From JANQIO01 sp043585095 (GTDB lineage: Bacteria > Pseudomonadota > Gammaproteobacteria > Pseudomonadales > Halieaceae): a DNA stretch of 64,000 nt. Shown piece by piece: positions 54,858 through 64,000 of this stretch. Location of the stretch: contig CP121321.1 in NCBI GenBank assembly GCA_043585095.1, forward strand, positions 2,976,001 to 3,040,000, read 5' to 3'. The notes under the pieces are model-generated. The model saw only the letters and a list, made by a program, of their open reading frames with translations, was not told the origin of the DNA and did no database searches. Position 1 is the first letter of the stretch. The number at the start of each line of letters is the position of its first letter. The position numbers were made by a program, and so were the translations under genes.

Positions 54858-56345
54858 TCAGTCCAAACCATCGTCTAACAACATACGCAGCGCGGGTAGC
54901 AGATCCGTCGCCAATAAACCGCGCATGCCTTGCTCGGCCGCAATATCAGCAGCCGCGGCATGCAGACAAACACCCAGTCGCGAAGCCGCCGACAGCGACA
55001 AGCCCTGCGCCAGCAGAGCGACCAGTACGCCCGTGAGAACATCACCCATACCGCCGGAGGCCATTCCCGGATTACCATAGGGGCAAATGTAAACCTGCTC
55101 ACCATCACAAATGAGAGTGCCCGAACCCTTCAAGACAATCACACCGCTGTAACGGGCTTGCAGCGCGCGCACCGCGGCAAAGCGATCGGCCTGTACCTCG
55201 CCCGTGGTGGCATCCAGCAGTCGCGCTGCCTCACCCGGGTGCGGTGTCAGTATCCACTGCTTACCGGTGTAGCCGTCTCCGGCCTGCTTCGCCAACAGAT
55301 TCAGCCCGTCGGCATCGACCACAGTCGGCAACTCGGACTCCAGACAGATCTGCAGCATCTGATCGCTCCAGGCGCTCTGTCCCAAACCAGGCCCTACGGC
55401 TAGCGCGGTGACGCCATTAATCAGCTGCGTCAGATCCGCGCGAGCTTCAACGCCGTGGGTCATAAGCTCTGGTCTGCGACTCACATAGGCTGGCATGTGA
55501 ATAGCACGGGTCGCCGCCGACACCCGGCCGGCGCCGCAACGTGCTGCGGCTTCGGCCGCCATCACACCTGCGCCCGCAAAGCCCAAATCACCACCCACCA
55601 CCAAAGCGTGTCCAAAGTGACCCTTGTGGGCCGTCGCCGTCAGCAGCGGCAGCCCAGCCAGCTCATCCTCCAGCGACAGACGATGCACGCGCGCGATGAC
55701 AGCATCAAAAATCTGCTGCGGTAGCGATAACTCATCCAGCAGCAGTTCACCACAATGGGCGGGCGCATCACCGGTGAGCAGACCTTGCTTATGCGCAATA
55801 AAAGTCAGCGTAATATCTGCCCGCACCGCAACATCCTGCACACAGCCGGTATCGCTGGACAGGCCAGACGGCACGTCCAGAGCCAAGACCGGCTGACCGC
55901 TATCGTTTATCGCAGTGATGGCCAGCGCAAAATCGTCTCGTGGCGCACTGTTAAGCCCGGTGCCCAGCAAGGCGTCAACGATCACGCAGTCCTCTAAACA
56001 GATCTCCGCGTTAAAGGGCACGCACTCCACGCCAGCATCCATCGCAGCCTGCCTTGCAGAGGCTGCGTCGCCACCAATCTTGTCAGCATCGCCCACTTGA
56101 ACGATCGTCACCGGGATGTGTCGATCAATTGCCAAGGCCGCCAGCACAAAACCGTCTCCACCGTTGTTACCCGTGCCACAGAAGATCACCAGCGGACACC
56201 GAGCAGGCCAGCGCTCTCGAACCAGCTCGAGGCTGGCTCGACCCGCGCGGGTCATCAGAGTAAGGCCGGGGATGCCACCGTCCTCAATAGCGAGACGGTC
56301 AAGCTCCCGCGTTTGATTGGCGGTGTAGAGACTTTTGCTGGACAA
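54858..56345 (-). CDS. nnrD: Bifunctional NAD(P)H-hydrate epimerase/dehydratase
   Basis: The protein repairs damaged NAD(P)H. The 495 residues are a fusion of the epimerase (YjeF_N, about 1-215, with FCGTGNNGGDGFVLAA and LALDVPSGLSSDTG) and the ADP-dependent dehydratase (about 225-495, with HPGEAARLL, VLKGSGTLI and NPGMASGGMGDVLTG). The start is a TTG at 56345 preceded by CGGAGA. It is divergent from queG, 38 bases away. Confidence 0.95.
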   Translation of the reverse strand: MSSKSLYTANQTRELDRLAIEDGGIPGLTLMTRAGRASLELVRERWPARCPLVIFCGTGNNGGDGFVLAALAIDRHIPVTIVQVGDADKIGGDAASARQAAMDAGVECVPFNAEICLEDCVIVDALLGTGLNSAPRDDFALAITAINDSGQPVLALDVPSGLSSDTGCVQDVAVRADITLTFIAHKQGLLTGDAPAHCGELLLDELSLPQQIFDAVIARVHRLSLEDELAGLPLLTATAHKGHFGHALVVGGDLGFAGAGVMAAEAAARCGAGRVSAATRAIHMPAYVSRRPELMTHGVEARADLTQLINGVTALAVGPGLGQSAWSDQMLQICLESELPTVVDADGLNLLAKQAGDGYTGKQWILTPHPGEAARLLDATTGEVQADRFAAVRALQARYSGVIVLKGSGTLICDGEQVYICPYGNPGMASGGMGDVLTGVLVALLAQGLSLSAASRLGVCLHAAAADIAAEQGMRGLLATDLLPALRMLLDDGLD

Positions 56346-56383
56346 CGGTTGTCTCCGAAGCGAATAGCAGCCAAATTATACGC

Positions 56384-57466
56384 ATGTTGAAGTCCACACA
56401 ATACCGCGAGCTGGTTGAACAGATTCGAGAATGGGCCGCTGAGCTGGGATTCCAGCAAGTCGGCATTACCGATGTCGACCTCGGCGAGCACCCTGCCTAC
56501 CTGCAGAAATGGTTAGATGCCGGTTATCACGGTGAGATGGCCTACATGGCGCGCCATGGTAACAAGCGCGGTCAACCGGATGCGCTGGTGCCGGGCACGC
56601 TGCGGGTGCTATCGCTGCGCATGGACTATTTCGATGAAGACGGCTGCGACCCGATAGCCGTTCTGGAAAACCCAGAGAAAGGTTATATCTCTCGCTACAC
56701 GCTAGGGCGCGATTATCACAAGTTAATTCGCAAGCGACTGGCCACGTTGGCCAAACGCATTGAGGCTGCCGCTGGCGGCCACCATCGCGCCTTCGTCGAC
56801 AGTGCGCCAGTTCTGGAACGCGCGATCGCCGAGCAGGCGGGCCTGGGGTGGATTGCCAAGAATACGATGTTGATCAACCGCAACGCAGGATCCTGGTTTT
56901 TCCTGGGTGAGATCTATACCGATTTGCCGCTGCCGACCGAGCCCGCCTACACCGAGAAGCACTGCGGCACCTGCACTGCATGCCTGCAGGTGTGCCCAAC
57001 TGATGCCTTTGTGGGGCCTTTCCAGCTCGACGCGAGACGCTGCATTTCCTATCTGACCATCGAACACCACGGCAGCATCGACGAGGCCTTGCGGCCAATG
57101 ATGGGCAACCGTGTGTTCGGCTGTGACGACTGCCAGCTGGTTTGCCCCTGGAATAAATTCTCAGAGCCCACAGACCAGGCGGATTTCAAACCGCGTCACC
57201 AACTGGACAATAGCGATCTAGCGGAGTTATTTCTGTGGGATGAAGAGACCTGGCTCGAAAAGACCGAAGGCTCCGCTATCCGCCGCATCGGTCATGAGCG
57301 CTGGCTGCGCAATCTGGCTATTGGTCTGGGCAACGCACCGACCACTGAGGTGATAACAAGCGCGCTACGAGAGCGCCAAGACCATCCGTCAGCGCTGGTG
57401 CGTGAGCACGTTGAGTGGGCACTAGCTCAGCACCAGAGCTCGCCCGACAAGCACCACATTCCGTAA
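56384..57466 (+). CDS. queG: Epoxyqueuosine reductase QueG
   Basis: QueG performs the last step of queuosine synthesis in tRNA using cobalamin and two 4Fe-4S clusters. The 360 residues contain HCGTCTACLQVCPTDAF and CDDCQLVCPWN for the clusters, RRCISYLTIEHHG, and VDSAPVLERAIAEQAGLGWI at the active site. A HEAT-like C-terminus follows. Its 3' flank is a palindromic repeat array. Confidence 0.97.
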   Translation: MLKSTQYRELVEQIREWAAELGFQQVGITDVDLGEHPAYLQKWLDAGYHGEMAYMARHGNKRGQPDALVPGTLRVLSLRMDYFDEDGCDPIAVLENPEKGYISRYTLGRDYHKLIRKRLATLAKRIEAAAGGHHRAFVDSAPVLERAIAEQAGLGWIAKNTMLINRNAGSWFFLGEIYTDLPLPTEPAYTEKHCGTCTACLQVCPTDAFVGPFQLDARRCISYLTIEHHGSIDEALRPMMGNRVFGCDDCQLVCPWNKFSEPTDQADFKPRHQLDNSDLAELFLWDEETWLEKTEGSAIRRIGHERWLRNLAIGLGNAPTTEVITSALRERQDHPSALVREHVEWALAQHQSSPDKHHIP

Positions 57467-57498
57467 CTCGGGAACCACTCGGCGTAAGGCGGCGTGTC

Positions 57499-58229
57499 GA
57501 ATCCGGTTCAGCAGACTGTGTGCGACAAGGATGTCGCACGCAAGCCCCCAGGGACGGGTTCACGGCGGGTCTGATGAACCGGGTTCGGCAGGGCGCCGGA
57601 GCGGTGCTCTAAACCGCGTAACACATCGCAAAGACAGTGCCACAGAACGCATTCAACACACTTGCTCAGACGCGCCGTGAATCCGTCCCTGGAGGCTCGG
57701 GCTCGCCATCCATGGCGAGCACGGTCTGATCAAGTGCATTGAATACGTTCCCGCTAGTTCGGTGCCAAATCGACAGACGGCCTGATCATTCTCAACGTGA
57801 ATGCACTCGGTCTAAGGCGACATGTCGAACCCGGTTCAGCAGACTGTGTGCGACAAGGATGTCGCACGCAAGCCCCCAGGGAGGGGTTTACGGCGGGTCT
57901 GCTTAACCGGGTTCGGCAGGGCGCCGAGGCAGTTCTCTAAACCCGGAAATCCGGAAACCCAACATCCCGCCATAGAACGCATTGAACACACTTGCTCAGA
58001 CACGCCGTGGATCCGTCCATGGAGGCTCGAGCTCGCCATCCATGGCGAGCACGGTCTGATCAAGTGTGTTGAATACGTTCTCGCTTGTTCAGTGCCAAAC
58101 TGAAAGACGGCCTGACGCCACTCGGCATGAGGCGACGTGTCGAACCCGGTTCAGCAGACTGTGTGCGACAGGGATGTCGCACGCAAGGCTCCAGGGACGG
58201 ATTCACGACGGGTCTGATGAACCGGGTTC
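57499..58229. repeat. Palindromic element array 1 (A-B-A-B-A) between queG and orn
   Basis: Three 88-bp A elements (57499-57586, 57827-57914, 58142-58229) alternate with two 106-bp B elements (57645-57750, 57975-58080). A begins GAAYCCGGTTCAGCAGAC and ends with its inverted partner GTCTGATGAACCGGGTTC; inside is a hairpin GTGCGACA / TGTCGCAC. B begins GAACGCATTCAACACACTTG, ends with CAAGTGCATTGAATACGTTC, and holds a hairpin CTCGCCAT / ATGGCGAG. Read in opposite orientation, A and B share CGCCGTGAAYCCGTCCCTGG, so they are two subtypes of one family. The 838-base gap 57467-58304 contains no credible gene. Confidence 0.9.
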
Positions 58230-58304
58230 GGCAGGGCGCCGAAGCGGTGCTCCCAACCAAAAACCACGAAATCCTAAACCCTGCCAGAGAGCATCGTGCC
58301 AATC

Positions 58305-58847
58305 TCAGCCGTTAATGAATGTGTCTCGGTAATAACGAAGCTCTTCGATCGACTCGCGAATATCATCCAGCGCCAGGTGTGTGGCCGATTTACTGAAGCC
58401 GGCCTCCAGCTCCGGTCGCCAGCGCTGCATCAGAATTTTCAGCGTGCTCACGTCAAGATTGCGGTAGTGGAAATAGGTTTCCAGAGACGGCATATGGCGC
58501 GCCATAAATCTGCGATCCTGACAGATGCTATTGCCACACATCGGCGAAGCACCCGCGGGCACGTAGCGTTTCAAAAACTCAATCGTCCGCGCGCTGGCGC
58601 TGGCTTCGTCCTCAGTGCTGGACTGCACCCTGGCTACCAAACCAGAGCGGGTATGATGCGTCGTGTTCCACTCGTCCATACCATCAAGCACGTCATCCGG
58701 CTGATGAATTGCCAACACGGGGCCCTCCGCCAGGGTATTGAGTTCGCTATCGGTCACTATGGTCGCTATCTCGATAACCCGGTCGGTATCCGGATTCAGG
58801 CCCGTCATTTCCATATCGACCCATATCAGATTTTGCTCGCTACTCAT
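58305..58847 (-). CDS. orn: Oligoribonuclease
   Basis: Orn degrades 2-5-nt RNAs and linear pGpG from c-di-GMP turnover. The 180 residues start [20 protein letters not shown] with the DEDD exonuclease motif D-M-E, and contain [28 protein letters not shown] and a final [19 protein letters not shown] chose the ATG at 58847 over one 36 bases upstream. It is divergent from rsgA, 63 bases away. Confidence 0.97.
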   Translation of the reverse strand: MSSEQNLIWVDMEMTGLNPDTDRVIEIATIVTDSELNTLAEGPVLAIHQPDDVLDGMDEWNTTHHTRSGLVARVQSSTEDEASASARTIEFLKRYVPAGASPMCGNSICQDRRFMARHMPSLETYFHYRNLDVSTLKILMQRWRPELEAGFSKSATHLALDDIRESIEELRYYRDTFING

Positions 58848-58910
58848 ATTTTCATCTCGATAGTATTCAAAGCAGTTTAGCAAACAGGCCGGTGGGACTA
58901 CACTGCGGCC

Positions 58911-59918
58911 ATGAGCAAGCGAAAGCTAACCAAGCGCCAGGCCTGGCGAATCAACAAAATACAGGATGAACGCCGCCAGCGCGCTGCCGCACGCGACTCC
59001 GCCGCCGACGACGCCCTGTCCGAAGACAGTCTTGGGCCAGAGCAGCCCGGGCTGGTGATCGCACACTTCGGCACACAGGTACTGGTAGAAGGCGACGATG
59101 GCGAACAGCGCTGCCACCTGCGCGCCAACATGGATAACCTGGTGACCGGCGATCGCGTTGCCTGGCGAGCCGGTGATCAGTTAGGCGTAGTAGTCGCCAG
59201 AGAACCGCGGCATGCGGAGCTACTGCGACCAGACCCCTACGGGAAACTCAAGCCGGTGGCTGCCAATGTCGACCAAATCATTGTTGTTATTGCACCGCTG
59301 CCCGAGCCTCACGCCAATCTGATCGATCGCTATCTGGTGGCCGCAGAATGCATCGATATCGAGCCGGTCATACTGCTTAACAAATCCGACCTGGTAGACG
59401 CCGAGCAGCGAGCTCGCCTCGACGATTTGCTCGCTCCCTACACGGCAATTGGCTACCGCGTTTTAGAAGCCTCATCGCGATCAAAAGATGGCATGGCGCA
59501 GCTGAAGGCAACTCTCGCGAAGCGCACCAGCGTGTTTGTCGGCCAATCCGGCGTCGGCAAGTCTTCTTTGGTCAATGCACTGATACCCGAGGCAGGCATC
59601 AGAGTGGGCGCACTATCAGAAGCCAGAGACAAGGGTACTCACACCACAACTACCGCACGCTGGTACCATCTGCCCGATCAGGCCGCCATTATCGACTCAC
59701 CCGGCATACGAGAATTCGGGCTTTGGCATGTAGATCGGGAAGACGTGGAGCAAGGCTTTCGAGAATTTCGGCCGCTGCTCGGCCTGTGCCGATTTCGAGA
59801 CTGCCAGCACCAACAGGAACCTGGATGTGCTTTGCTCGAAGCCGAAGCCGACGGCACCATCGCACCGCAGCGGATGGCGAGTTACCGCTATATCGTCGGT
59901 GAACAACTAAGTCGGTAA
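58911..59918 (+). CDS. rsgA: Ribosome small-subunit maturation GTPase RsgA
   Basis: The 335 residues have a basic N-terminus, an OB-fold ([18 protein letters not shown]), a circularly permuted GTPase with G4 NKSD before G1 [12 protein letters not shown] and G3 [10 protein letters not shown], and a C-terminal zinc finger ([14 protein letters not shown]). It releases factors from the maturing 30S subunit. Confidence 0.97.
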   Translation: MSKRKLTKRQAWRINKIQDERRQRAAARDSAADDALSEDSLGPEQPGLVIAHFGTQVLVEGDDGEQRCHLRANMDNLVTGDRVAWRAGDQLGVVVAREPRHAELLRPDPYGKLKPVAANVDQIIVVIAPLPEPHANLIDRYLVAAECIDIEPVILLNKSDLVDAEQRARLDDLLAPYTAIGYRVLEASSRSKDGMAQLKATLAKRTSVFVGQSGVGKSSLVNALIPEAGIRVGALSEARDKGTHTTTTARWYHLPDQAAIIDSPGIREFGLWHVDREDVEQGFREFRPLLGLCRFRDCQHQQEPGCALLEAEADGTIAPQRMASYRYIVGEQLSR

Positions 59919-59938
59919 ACGTGGGTCGGTGAACGTCA
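59911..59938. repeat. Two 14-bp tandem units at the rsgA stop codon
   Basis: GTCGGTAAACGTGG is followed by GTCGGTGAACGTCA. The first copy includes the TAA of rsgA. Confidence 0.7.
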
Positions 59939-60073
59939 GATGAGCCGCCGCGATATACAGGGCACGCAGGTTAGTGACGCCATAGCGAGACCGCGGCCAG
60001 TCCGCTAAACTGCCGCCGCAAGCGTTTATTCATACCCAGTTGCACAGCCACCACCACTTTCGGAGCAGACAAC

Positions 60074-60880
60074 ATGCTGCCACTGCTGATCGAGCCAGAG
60101 GCATTTCACAAAGCCCGCGACGACGAATCAAACCTGTTGCTGATTGACCTTTGCAGCAGCGATAGCTACCTCAGCGGCCACATCCCGGGCGCCGTGCATC
60201 TACCTCCCATGGTGCTGCAAAACGGCGCGCCACCCGCACCGGGAAGATTGCCTGAGCCTGAGCGGCTGGCAGACATATTTTCGCATCTAGGCCTGACCCC
60301 AGAGCATCACGTGGTTGCCTATGACGACGAGGGCGGCGGTTGGGCAGGCCGCTTGCTGTGGACACTGGAGGCAATAGGCCACACGTCATATAGCTACATC
60401 AATGGTGGCATTCACGCCTGGCGCGCCGAGGGGCTGCCGCTTAGCAGCGAACCGGAATCTGCCGAATCGAAAGACGTACAGATAAGCATTAACCGCGGCC
60501 CTATCGCCGAAGTTGACGATATTTTGCCCAGGCTCGGTGACGCCGACTTCGCCATCTGGGATGCCCGCTCACCTGAGGAATACGCCGGATTGCGATCCGG
60601 GTCGATGCGCGCAGGCCACATACCCGGCGCTATTAATATCGACTGGCTAGAACTGATGGACCGCAACAACGCACTGAGGCTGGTCGACCTTGAACAATTG
60701 CAGGCCCGCCTGACAGCGCTGGGGCTCACCCCTGACAAAGACATCGTCACGCATTGCCAAACACATCACCGCTCTGCCTTAACGTGGCTGGTGATGAAGA
60801 TTCTGGGCTACCCCTCGGTTAAGGGGTATCACGGCTCTTGGGGTGAGTGGGGCAATCGCGAAGACCTACCGGTGGAATAG
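60074..60880 (+). CDS. Two-domain rhodanese-type sulfurtransferase
   Basis: The 268 residues form two rhodanese domains: an inactive first (LIDLCSSDSYLSGHIPGAVHL) and a second with active-site loop HCQTHHRS, where the cysteine forms the persulfide. It lies two bases before psd and upstream of it in the same operon, as in Pseudomonas. The sulfur acceptor is unknown. Confidence 0.9.
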   Translation: MLPLLIEPEAFHKARDDESNLLLIDLCSSDSYLSGHIPGAVHLPPMVLQNGAPPAPGRLPEPERLADIFSHLGLTPEHHVVAYDDEGGGWAGRLLWTLEAIGHTSYSYINGGIHAWRAEGLPLSSEPESAESKDVQISINRGPIAEVDDILPRLGDADFAIWDARSPEEYAGLRSGSMRAGHIPGAINIDWLELMDRNNALRLVDLEQLQARLTALGLTPDKDIVTHCQTHHRSALTWLVMKILGYPSVKGYHGSWGEWGNREDLPVE

Positions 60881-60882
60881 CC

Positions 60883-61746
60883 ATGTTGGACACCCTGTTT
60901 ATACTGCTCCAACGCCTCGTTCCTCAACACGGCCTCTCCCGCCTGGTCGGTTGGTTTGCGCGCAGCGAGATACCCTGGATTGCAAACACCTTCATACGCG
61001 GTTTCGCACGCCACTATCAGGTCGACATGAGCGAGGCCGCTGAGCCATCCCTGGAAGCCTACCCGTCATTCAATGCCTTCTTCACGCGAGCGTTGTTGGC
61101 AGATGCACGGCCGCTGGACAGTGATCCCGCCGCCATCGTGTGCCCCGCAGATGGCTCCGTCAGTCAGATCGGCAGCATCACCGGCGGCAGTATCTTCCAA
61201 GCCAAAGGACGCTACTTCAGCTGCGAGAACCTGCTGGGAGACGCCGAGCGAGCCGACCCCTTCCACAATGGCCATTTCGCCACCATCTACCTGTCGCCCC
61301 GGGATTATCACCGCGTCCATATGCCCCTGGCCGGCACCCTGACCGCCCAAACCTATATTCCAGGCGACCTGTTTTCGGTGAACCCGACAACCGCCAACAA
61401 TATTGATAGCCTGTTCGCCCGCAACGAACGCCTTGTTTGCTACTTCGATACGAAGCTGGGACCCGTCGCCGTGGTGATGGTGGGCGCTATGATCGTGGCC
61501 GGCATCAGCACCGTCTGGGGAGGACAGATTGCACCACCGTCCAAACAACCCGTCACCCGAGACTTCACCCGTAAACCCGCGAAGGTCAAATTGGACCGTG
61601 GCGAGGAAATGGGCCAATTTATGCTGGGCTCAACAGTCATACTGCTTTTCCCGGAAGGCAGCATCAGTTGGGATGAGCGTTTCCGCGAAGGCGCTGCGAC
61701 CCGCATGGGCGCGAGACTGGGCATGCCTGCTGAGCAAGGCGATTAA
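60883..61746 (+). CDS. psd: Phosphatidylserine decarboxylase proenzyme
   Basis: Psd makes phosphatidylethanolamine at the inner membrane. The 287 residues contain PADGSVSQIG, YLSPRDYHRVHMPL, and the self-cleavage motif LGST at 248-251, where Ser250 becomes the pyruvoyl group. I chose the ATG at 60883, just after the rhodanese stop. Palindromic repeats begin right after its stop codon. Confidence 0.97.
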   Translation: MLDTLFILLQRLVPQHGLSRLVGWFARSEIPWIANTFIRGFARHYQVDMSEAAEPSLEAYPSFNAFFTRALLADARPLDSDPAAIVCPADGSVSQIGSITGGSIFQAKGRYFSCENLLGDAERADPFHNGHFATIYLSPRDYHRVHMPLAGTLTAQTYIPGDLFSVNPTTANNIDSLFARNERLVCYFDTKLGPVAVVMVGAMIVAGISTVWGGQIAPPSKQPVTRDFTRKPAKVKLDRGEEMGQFMLGSTVILLFPEGSISWDERFREGAATRMGARLGMPAEQGD

Positions 61747-61757
61747 GTTGTGACACG

Positions 61758-62815
61758 CCCGGTTCGTTCGACAGGGCGCCGAGGCAGTGCTCTAAACCCG
61801 GAAACCCAGCACCCTGCCACAGAACGCATTCAACACACTTGCTCAGACGCGCCGTGAATCCGTCCCTGGAGGCTCGAGCTCGCCATCCATGGCGAGCACG
61901 GTCTGATCAAGTGCATTGAATACGTTCCCGACAGATCGGTGCCAAGCCAGACTAAATTCGGACGCACTCGATGTAAGACCACGGACAGCCAGATTCCACT
62001 CGGTATAAGGCGACGTGTCGCACCCGGTTCAGCAGACTGTGTGCGACAAGGATGTCGCACGCAAGCCCCCAGGGACGGGTTCACGGCGGGTCTGATGAAC
62101 CGGGTTTGGCAGGGCGCCGAGGCTGTGCTCGAAACCCGGAAACCCGGAAACCCGGAAACCCGGAAACCCGGAAACCCAACACCCTGCCACAGAACGCATT
62201 CAACACACTTGCTCAGACACGCCGTGAATCCGTCCCTGGAGGCTCGAGCTCGCCATCCATGGCGAGCACGGTCTGATCAAGTGCATTCAATACGTTCCCA
62301 GTAGTTCGGTGCCAAGCCAGACTAAATTCGGACGCACTCGATGTAAGACCACGGACAGCCAGATTCCACTCGGTATAAGGCGACGTGTCGAACCCGGTTC
62401 AGCAGACTGTGTGCGACAAGGATGTCGCACGCAAGCCCCCAGGGACGGGTTCACGGCGGGTCTGATGAACCGGGTTCGGCAGGGCGCCGAGGCAGTGCTC
62501 TAAACCCGGAAACCCAACACCCTGCCACAGAACGCATTCAACACACTTGCTCAGACACGCCGTGAATCCGTCCCTGGAGGCTCGAGCTCGCCATCCATGG
62601 CGAGCACGGTCTGATCAAGTGCATTCAATACGTTCCCGACAAATCGGTGCCAAGCCAGACTAGATTCGGATGCGCTCGATGTAAGACCACGGACAGCCAG
62701 ATTCCACTCGGTATAAGGTGACGTGTCGAATCCGGTTCAGCAGACTGTGTGCGACAGGGATGTCGCACGCAAGCCCCCAAGGATGGGTTCACGGCGGGTC
62801 TGATGAACCGGGTTC
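61758..62815. repeat. Palindromic element array 2 (B-A-B-A-B-A) between psd and phoH
   Basis: After a remnant of an A end (61758-61800) come B 61822-61927, A 62020-62107, B 62192-62297, A 62390-62477, B 62530-62635 and A 62728-62815. Lengths are again exactly 106 and 88 bp. The inter-element spacers are also conserved (92 bp from B to A), giving a tandem period of 338 bp, or 370 bp where an 8-bp satellite has expanded. The 1.1-kb gap 61747-62871 holds only these repeats. Confidence 0.92.
62131..62178. repeat. 8-bp satellite GAAACCCG x6
   Basis: Five exact units and one variant of GAAACCCG lie between an A and a B element. The equivalent spacer near 62503 has one or two units, so copy number varies among copies. 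Confidence 0.9.
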
Positions 62816-62871
62816 GGCAGGGCGCCGGGAGCGACGCGCATAACCAAAGAGCCCGCCAAACCACAAACCCG

Positions 62872-64000
62872 CTATAAATTCTCCTCGGCAAATGCCGCCA
62901 ACCGAGAACGCTCGATGCCGTTCACGTGCATAACACCCGCGTGTTCGAAGGCTTTACACTTTTCCACCAGATAGGTCAGACCCGATGTGAGGGGCGAGAT
63001 GTACTTGTTGTCGATCTGGGCGAGGTTGCCCAACACGACAATCTTCGAGCCCGAGCCAACCCGGGTGATTACCGACTTAAGCTGAAACTGCGTCAAGCCC
63101 TGGCTTTCATCGATAATGATGTAGGCGTTATTGAACGAGCGGCCGCGCATAAAGTTCAAAGACTTAAATTGGATGTTGGCGCGTTCTTTGACGTAGTCAA
63201 TTGAGCCATGGCTGCATTCATCCGCACCGTGGAGGATCTCGAGATTGTCATCAAATGCCGCCAGCCATGGCGCCATTTTTTCTTCCTCAGTACCGGGAAG
63301 GAAGCCAATGTCCTCGGCTATCGGCGGCGTAGATCGCGCTACGATTAACTTGTTGTACTTTTTCTGCTCGAGGATGGCGTGCAAGCCATAGGCCAGCGCC
63401 AGCAGTGTTTTACCCGACCCCGCAGGTCCCGTTAGAACCGTCATATCAACGCTGTCGTCGTCGATCAGCTGCATCGCCATCGCCTGTTCAAGATTGCGTG
63501 GCGACAGGCCCCAGAAGCGGCGATTCATGAGGTTGTCGCGGCTGTCGCAGCGCATGTAAACGTGGGTGTCATCGACGCGCTTCACGTAGGCAAAAAAGTC
63601 CTGATCGTCGTAGACAAACATATTGGGATAGGCGCCGGGCAAGGCATCTCGTGGTATGCGGTGCAGCGTTTGATTGCCCTCTCTGAGCGTATCGACTTCT
63701 TCGATACCTGCCCAAAAATCGCCCTCGACATGCTCGTAACCGCGGGCCAGCAAATCGATATCATCCAGGACCACGTCCCGGCGATAGTCCTCGACGTGCT
63801 CCAGGCCAGAGCCTTTCGCCTTGAGGCGCATATTGATGTCTTTGGTTACCAGACAGACAAAGCTGTCGGGATATTCAAGCTGCAGCCGCAGTGCCACATT
63901 GATGATGCGGTTATCGTTGGCCTTGTCCTGAGTGTCATCCAAAAAGGGCACGGCGCTCTCTTCGGTCAGCATCTGATCTGGATAGATTGAAAGAGTGCCG
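62872..64000 (-). CDS. PIN-PhoH family ATPase (5' end cut by window edge)
   Basis: The frame is open to base 64000. The visible ~376 residues begin inside the PIN nuclease domain (KANDNRIINVALRLQ, CLVTKDINMRLKAKG), followed by the PhoH ATPase with TGPAGSGKTLLALAYG, TPPIAEDIGFLPGTEEEKM, IIIDESQGLT and VVLGNLAQID. PIN-PhoH proteins act as RNA helicase/nucleases. An ATG at 63972 is internal, since the family N-terminus (start of the PIN domain) is missing from the window. Confidence 0.92.
   Translation of the reverse strand, partial: GTLSIYPDQMLTEESAVPFLDDTQDKANDNRIINVALRLQLEYPDSFVCLVTKDINMRLKAKGSGLEHVEDYRRDVVLDDIDLLARGYEHVEGDFWAGIEEVDTLREGNQTLHRIPRDALPGAYPNMFVYDDQDFFAYVKRVDDTHVYMRCDSRDNLMNRRFWGLSPRNLEQAMAMQLIDDDSVDMTVLTGPAGSGKTLLALAYGLHAILEQKKYNKLIVARSTPPIAEDIGFLPGTEEEKMAPWLAAFDDNLEILHGADECSHGSIDYVKERANIQFKSLNFMRGRSFNNAYIIIDESQGLTQFQLKSVITRVGSGSKIVVLGNLAQIDNKYISPLTSGLTYLVEKCKAFEHAGVMHVNGIERSRLAAFAEENL

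Noticed and set aside
62309..62503. Small open frames inside the palindromic repeats (also near 57415, 58085, 61939)
   Set aside because: The same peptide recurs in each repeat copy because the DNA repeats; there are no ribosome sites, and frames open on both strands.
57499..62815. Repeat arrays as CRISPR or integron attC arrays
   Set aside because: The units are 88 and 106 bp, internally palindromic and alternating in orientation; spacers are themselves repeated, and there are no cas genes, integrase or cassette genes.

Overview
The window looks like the chromosome of a free-living, probably marine gammaproteobacterium related to the Pseudomonas/Cellvibrionales side of the class. The evidence is the conserved gene block orn, queG, nnrD, tsaE, amiB, mutL, miaA, hfq, hflX, hflK, hflC, DUF2065, hisZ, purA together with rnr, rlmB, rpsF, rpsR, DUF2232, rplI, dnaB, which as I remember it is nearly continuous in Pseudomonas. 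MutL carries the endonuclease motif seen in lineages without MutH. No plasmid, phage structural or CRISPR genes are visible.

Layout. 1-3.0 kb: radA (cut by the left edge), then a DnaT-like protein with three tandem ssDNA-binding-type domains and a lambda P-type helicase-loader homologue. 3.1-10.4 kb: the minus-strand block rnr > rlmB > rpsF > rpsR > DUF2232 > rplI > terminator > dnaB. 10.5-10.7 kb: tRNA-Leu(CAG) with promoter and terminator. 11-32 kb: an accessory catabolic region. 32-43 kb: a mixed segment (TPR-sulfotransferase, pyrDK class 1B, M48/LemA pair, lone AraC-type HTH, diguanylate cyclase, nei, photolyase). 43-57.5 kb: the conserved purA-to-queG block. 57.5-62.9 kb: orn, rsgA, rhodanese and psd, flanked by two arrays of long palindromic repeats. 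The right end is a PIN-PhoH ATPase gene cut by the window edge.

The most interesting part is about 11.5-32.1 kb. It combines a heterotetrameric sarcosine oxidase operon headed by a carboxymuconolactone-decarboxylase-like gene, a DHAD-type cupin, a prolyl-aminopeptidase-type hydrolase, a GPH-type permease, two PLP enzymes (one resembling beta-amino-acid aminotransferases), a TetR regulator, a POT peptide transporter, a CPBP intramembrane protease whose catalytic residues and spacing match what I recall for microcystinase MlrA, a TonB receptor, and an exported fusion of a beta-lactamase-fold serine hydrolase with an amidohydrolase. CPBP protease + POT transporter + beta-lactamase-family peptidase is the toolkit of the known microcystin-degrading mlr cluster. 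Five AT-rich inverted repeats of one family (AACATAA-N5-WTATGTT) sit in the five intergenic control regions of this region, consistent with one TetR regulon. I infer an inducible system that imports and dismantles an N-methylated and/or beta-amino-acid-containing peptide; the substrate is unknown.

Other structural features are a 29-codon membrane-peptide ORF coupled between soxB and soxD, recurrent degenerate tandem arrays with a period near 15 bp beside many genes, and two arrays of alternating 88-bp and 106-bp palindromic elements that appear to be two subtypes of one family.
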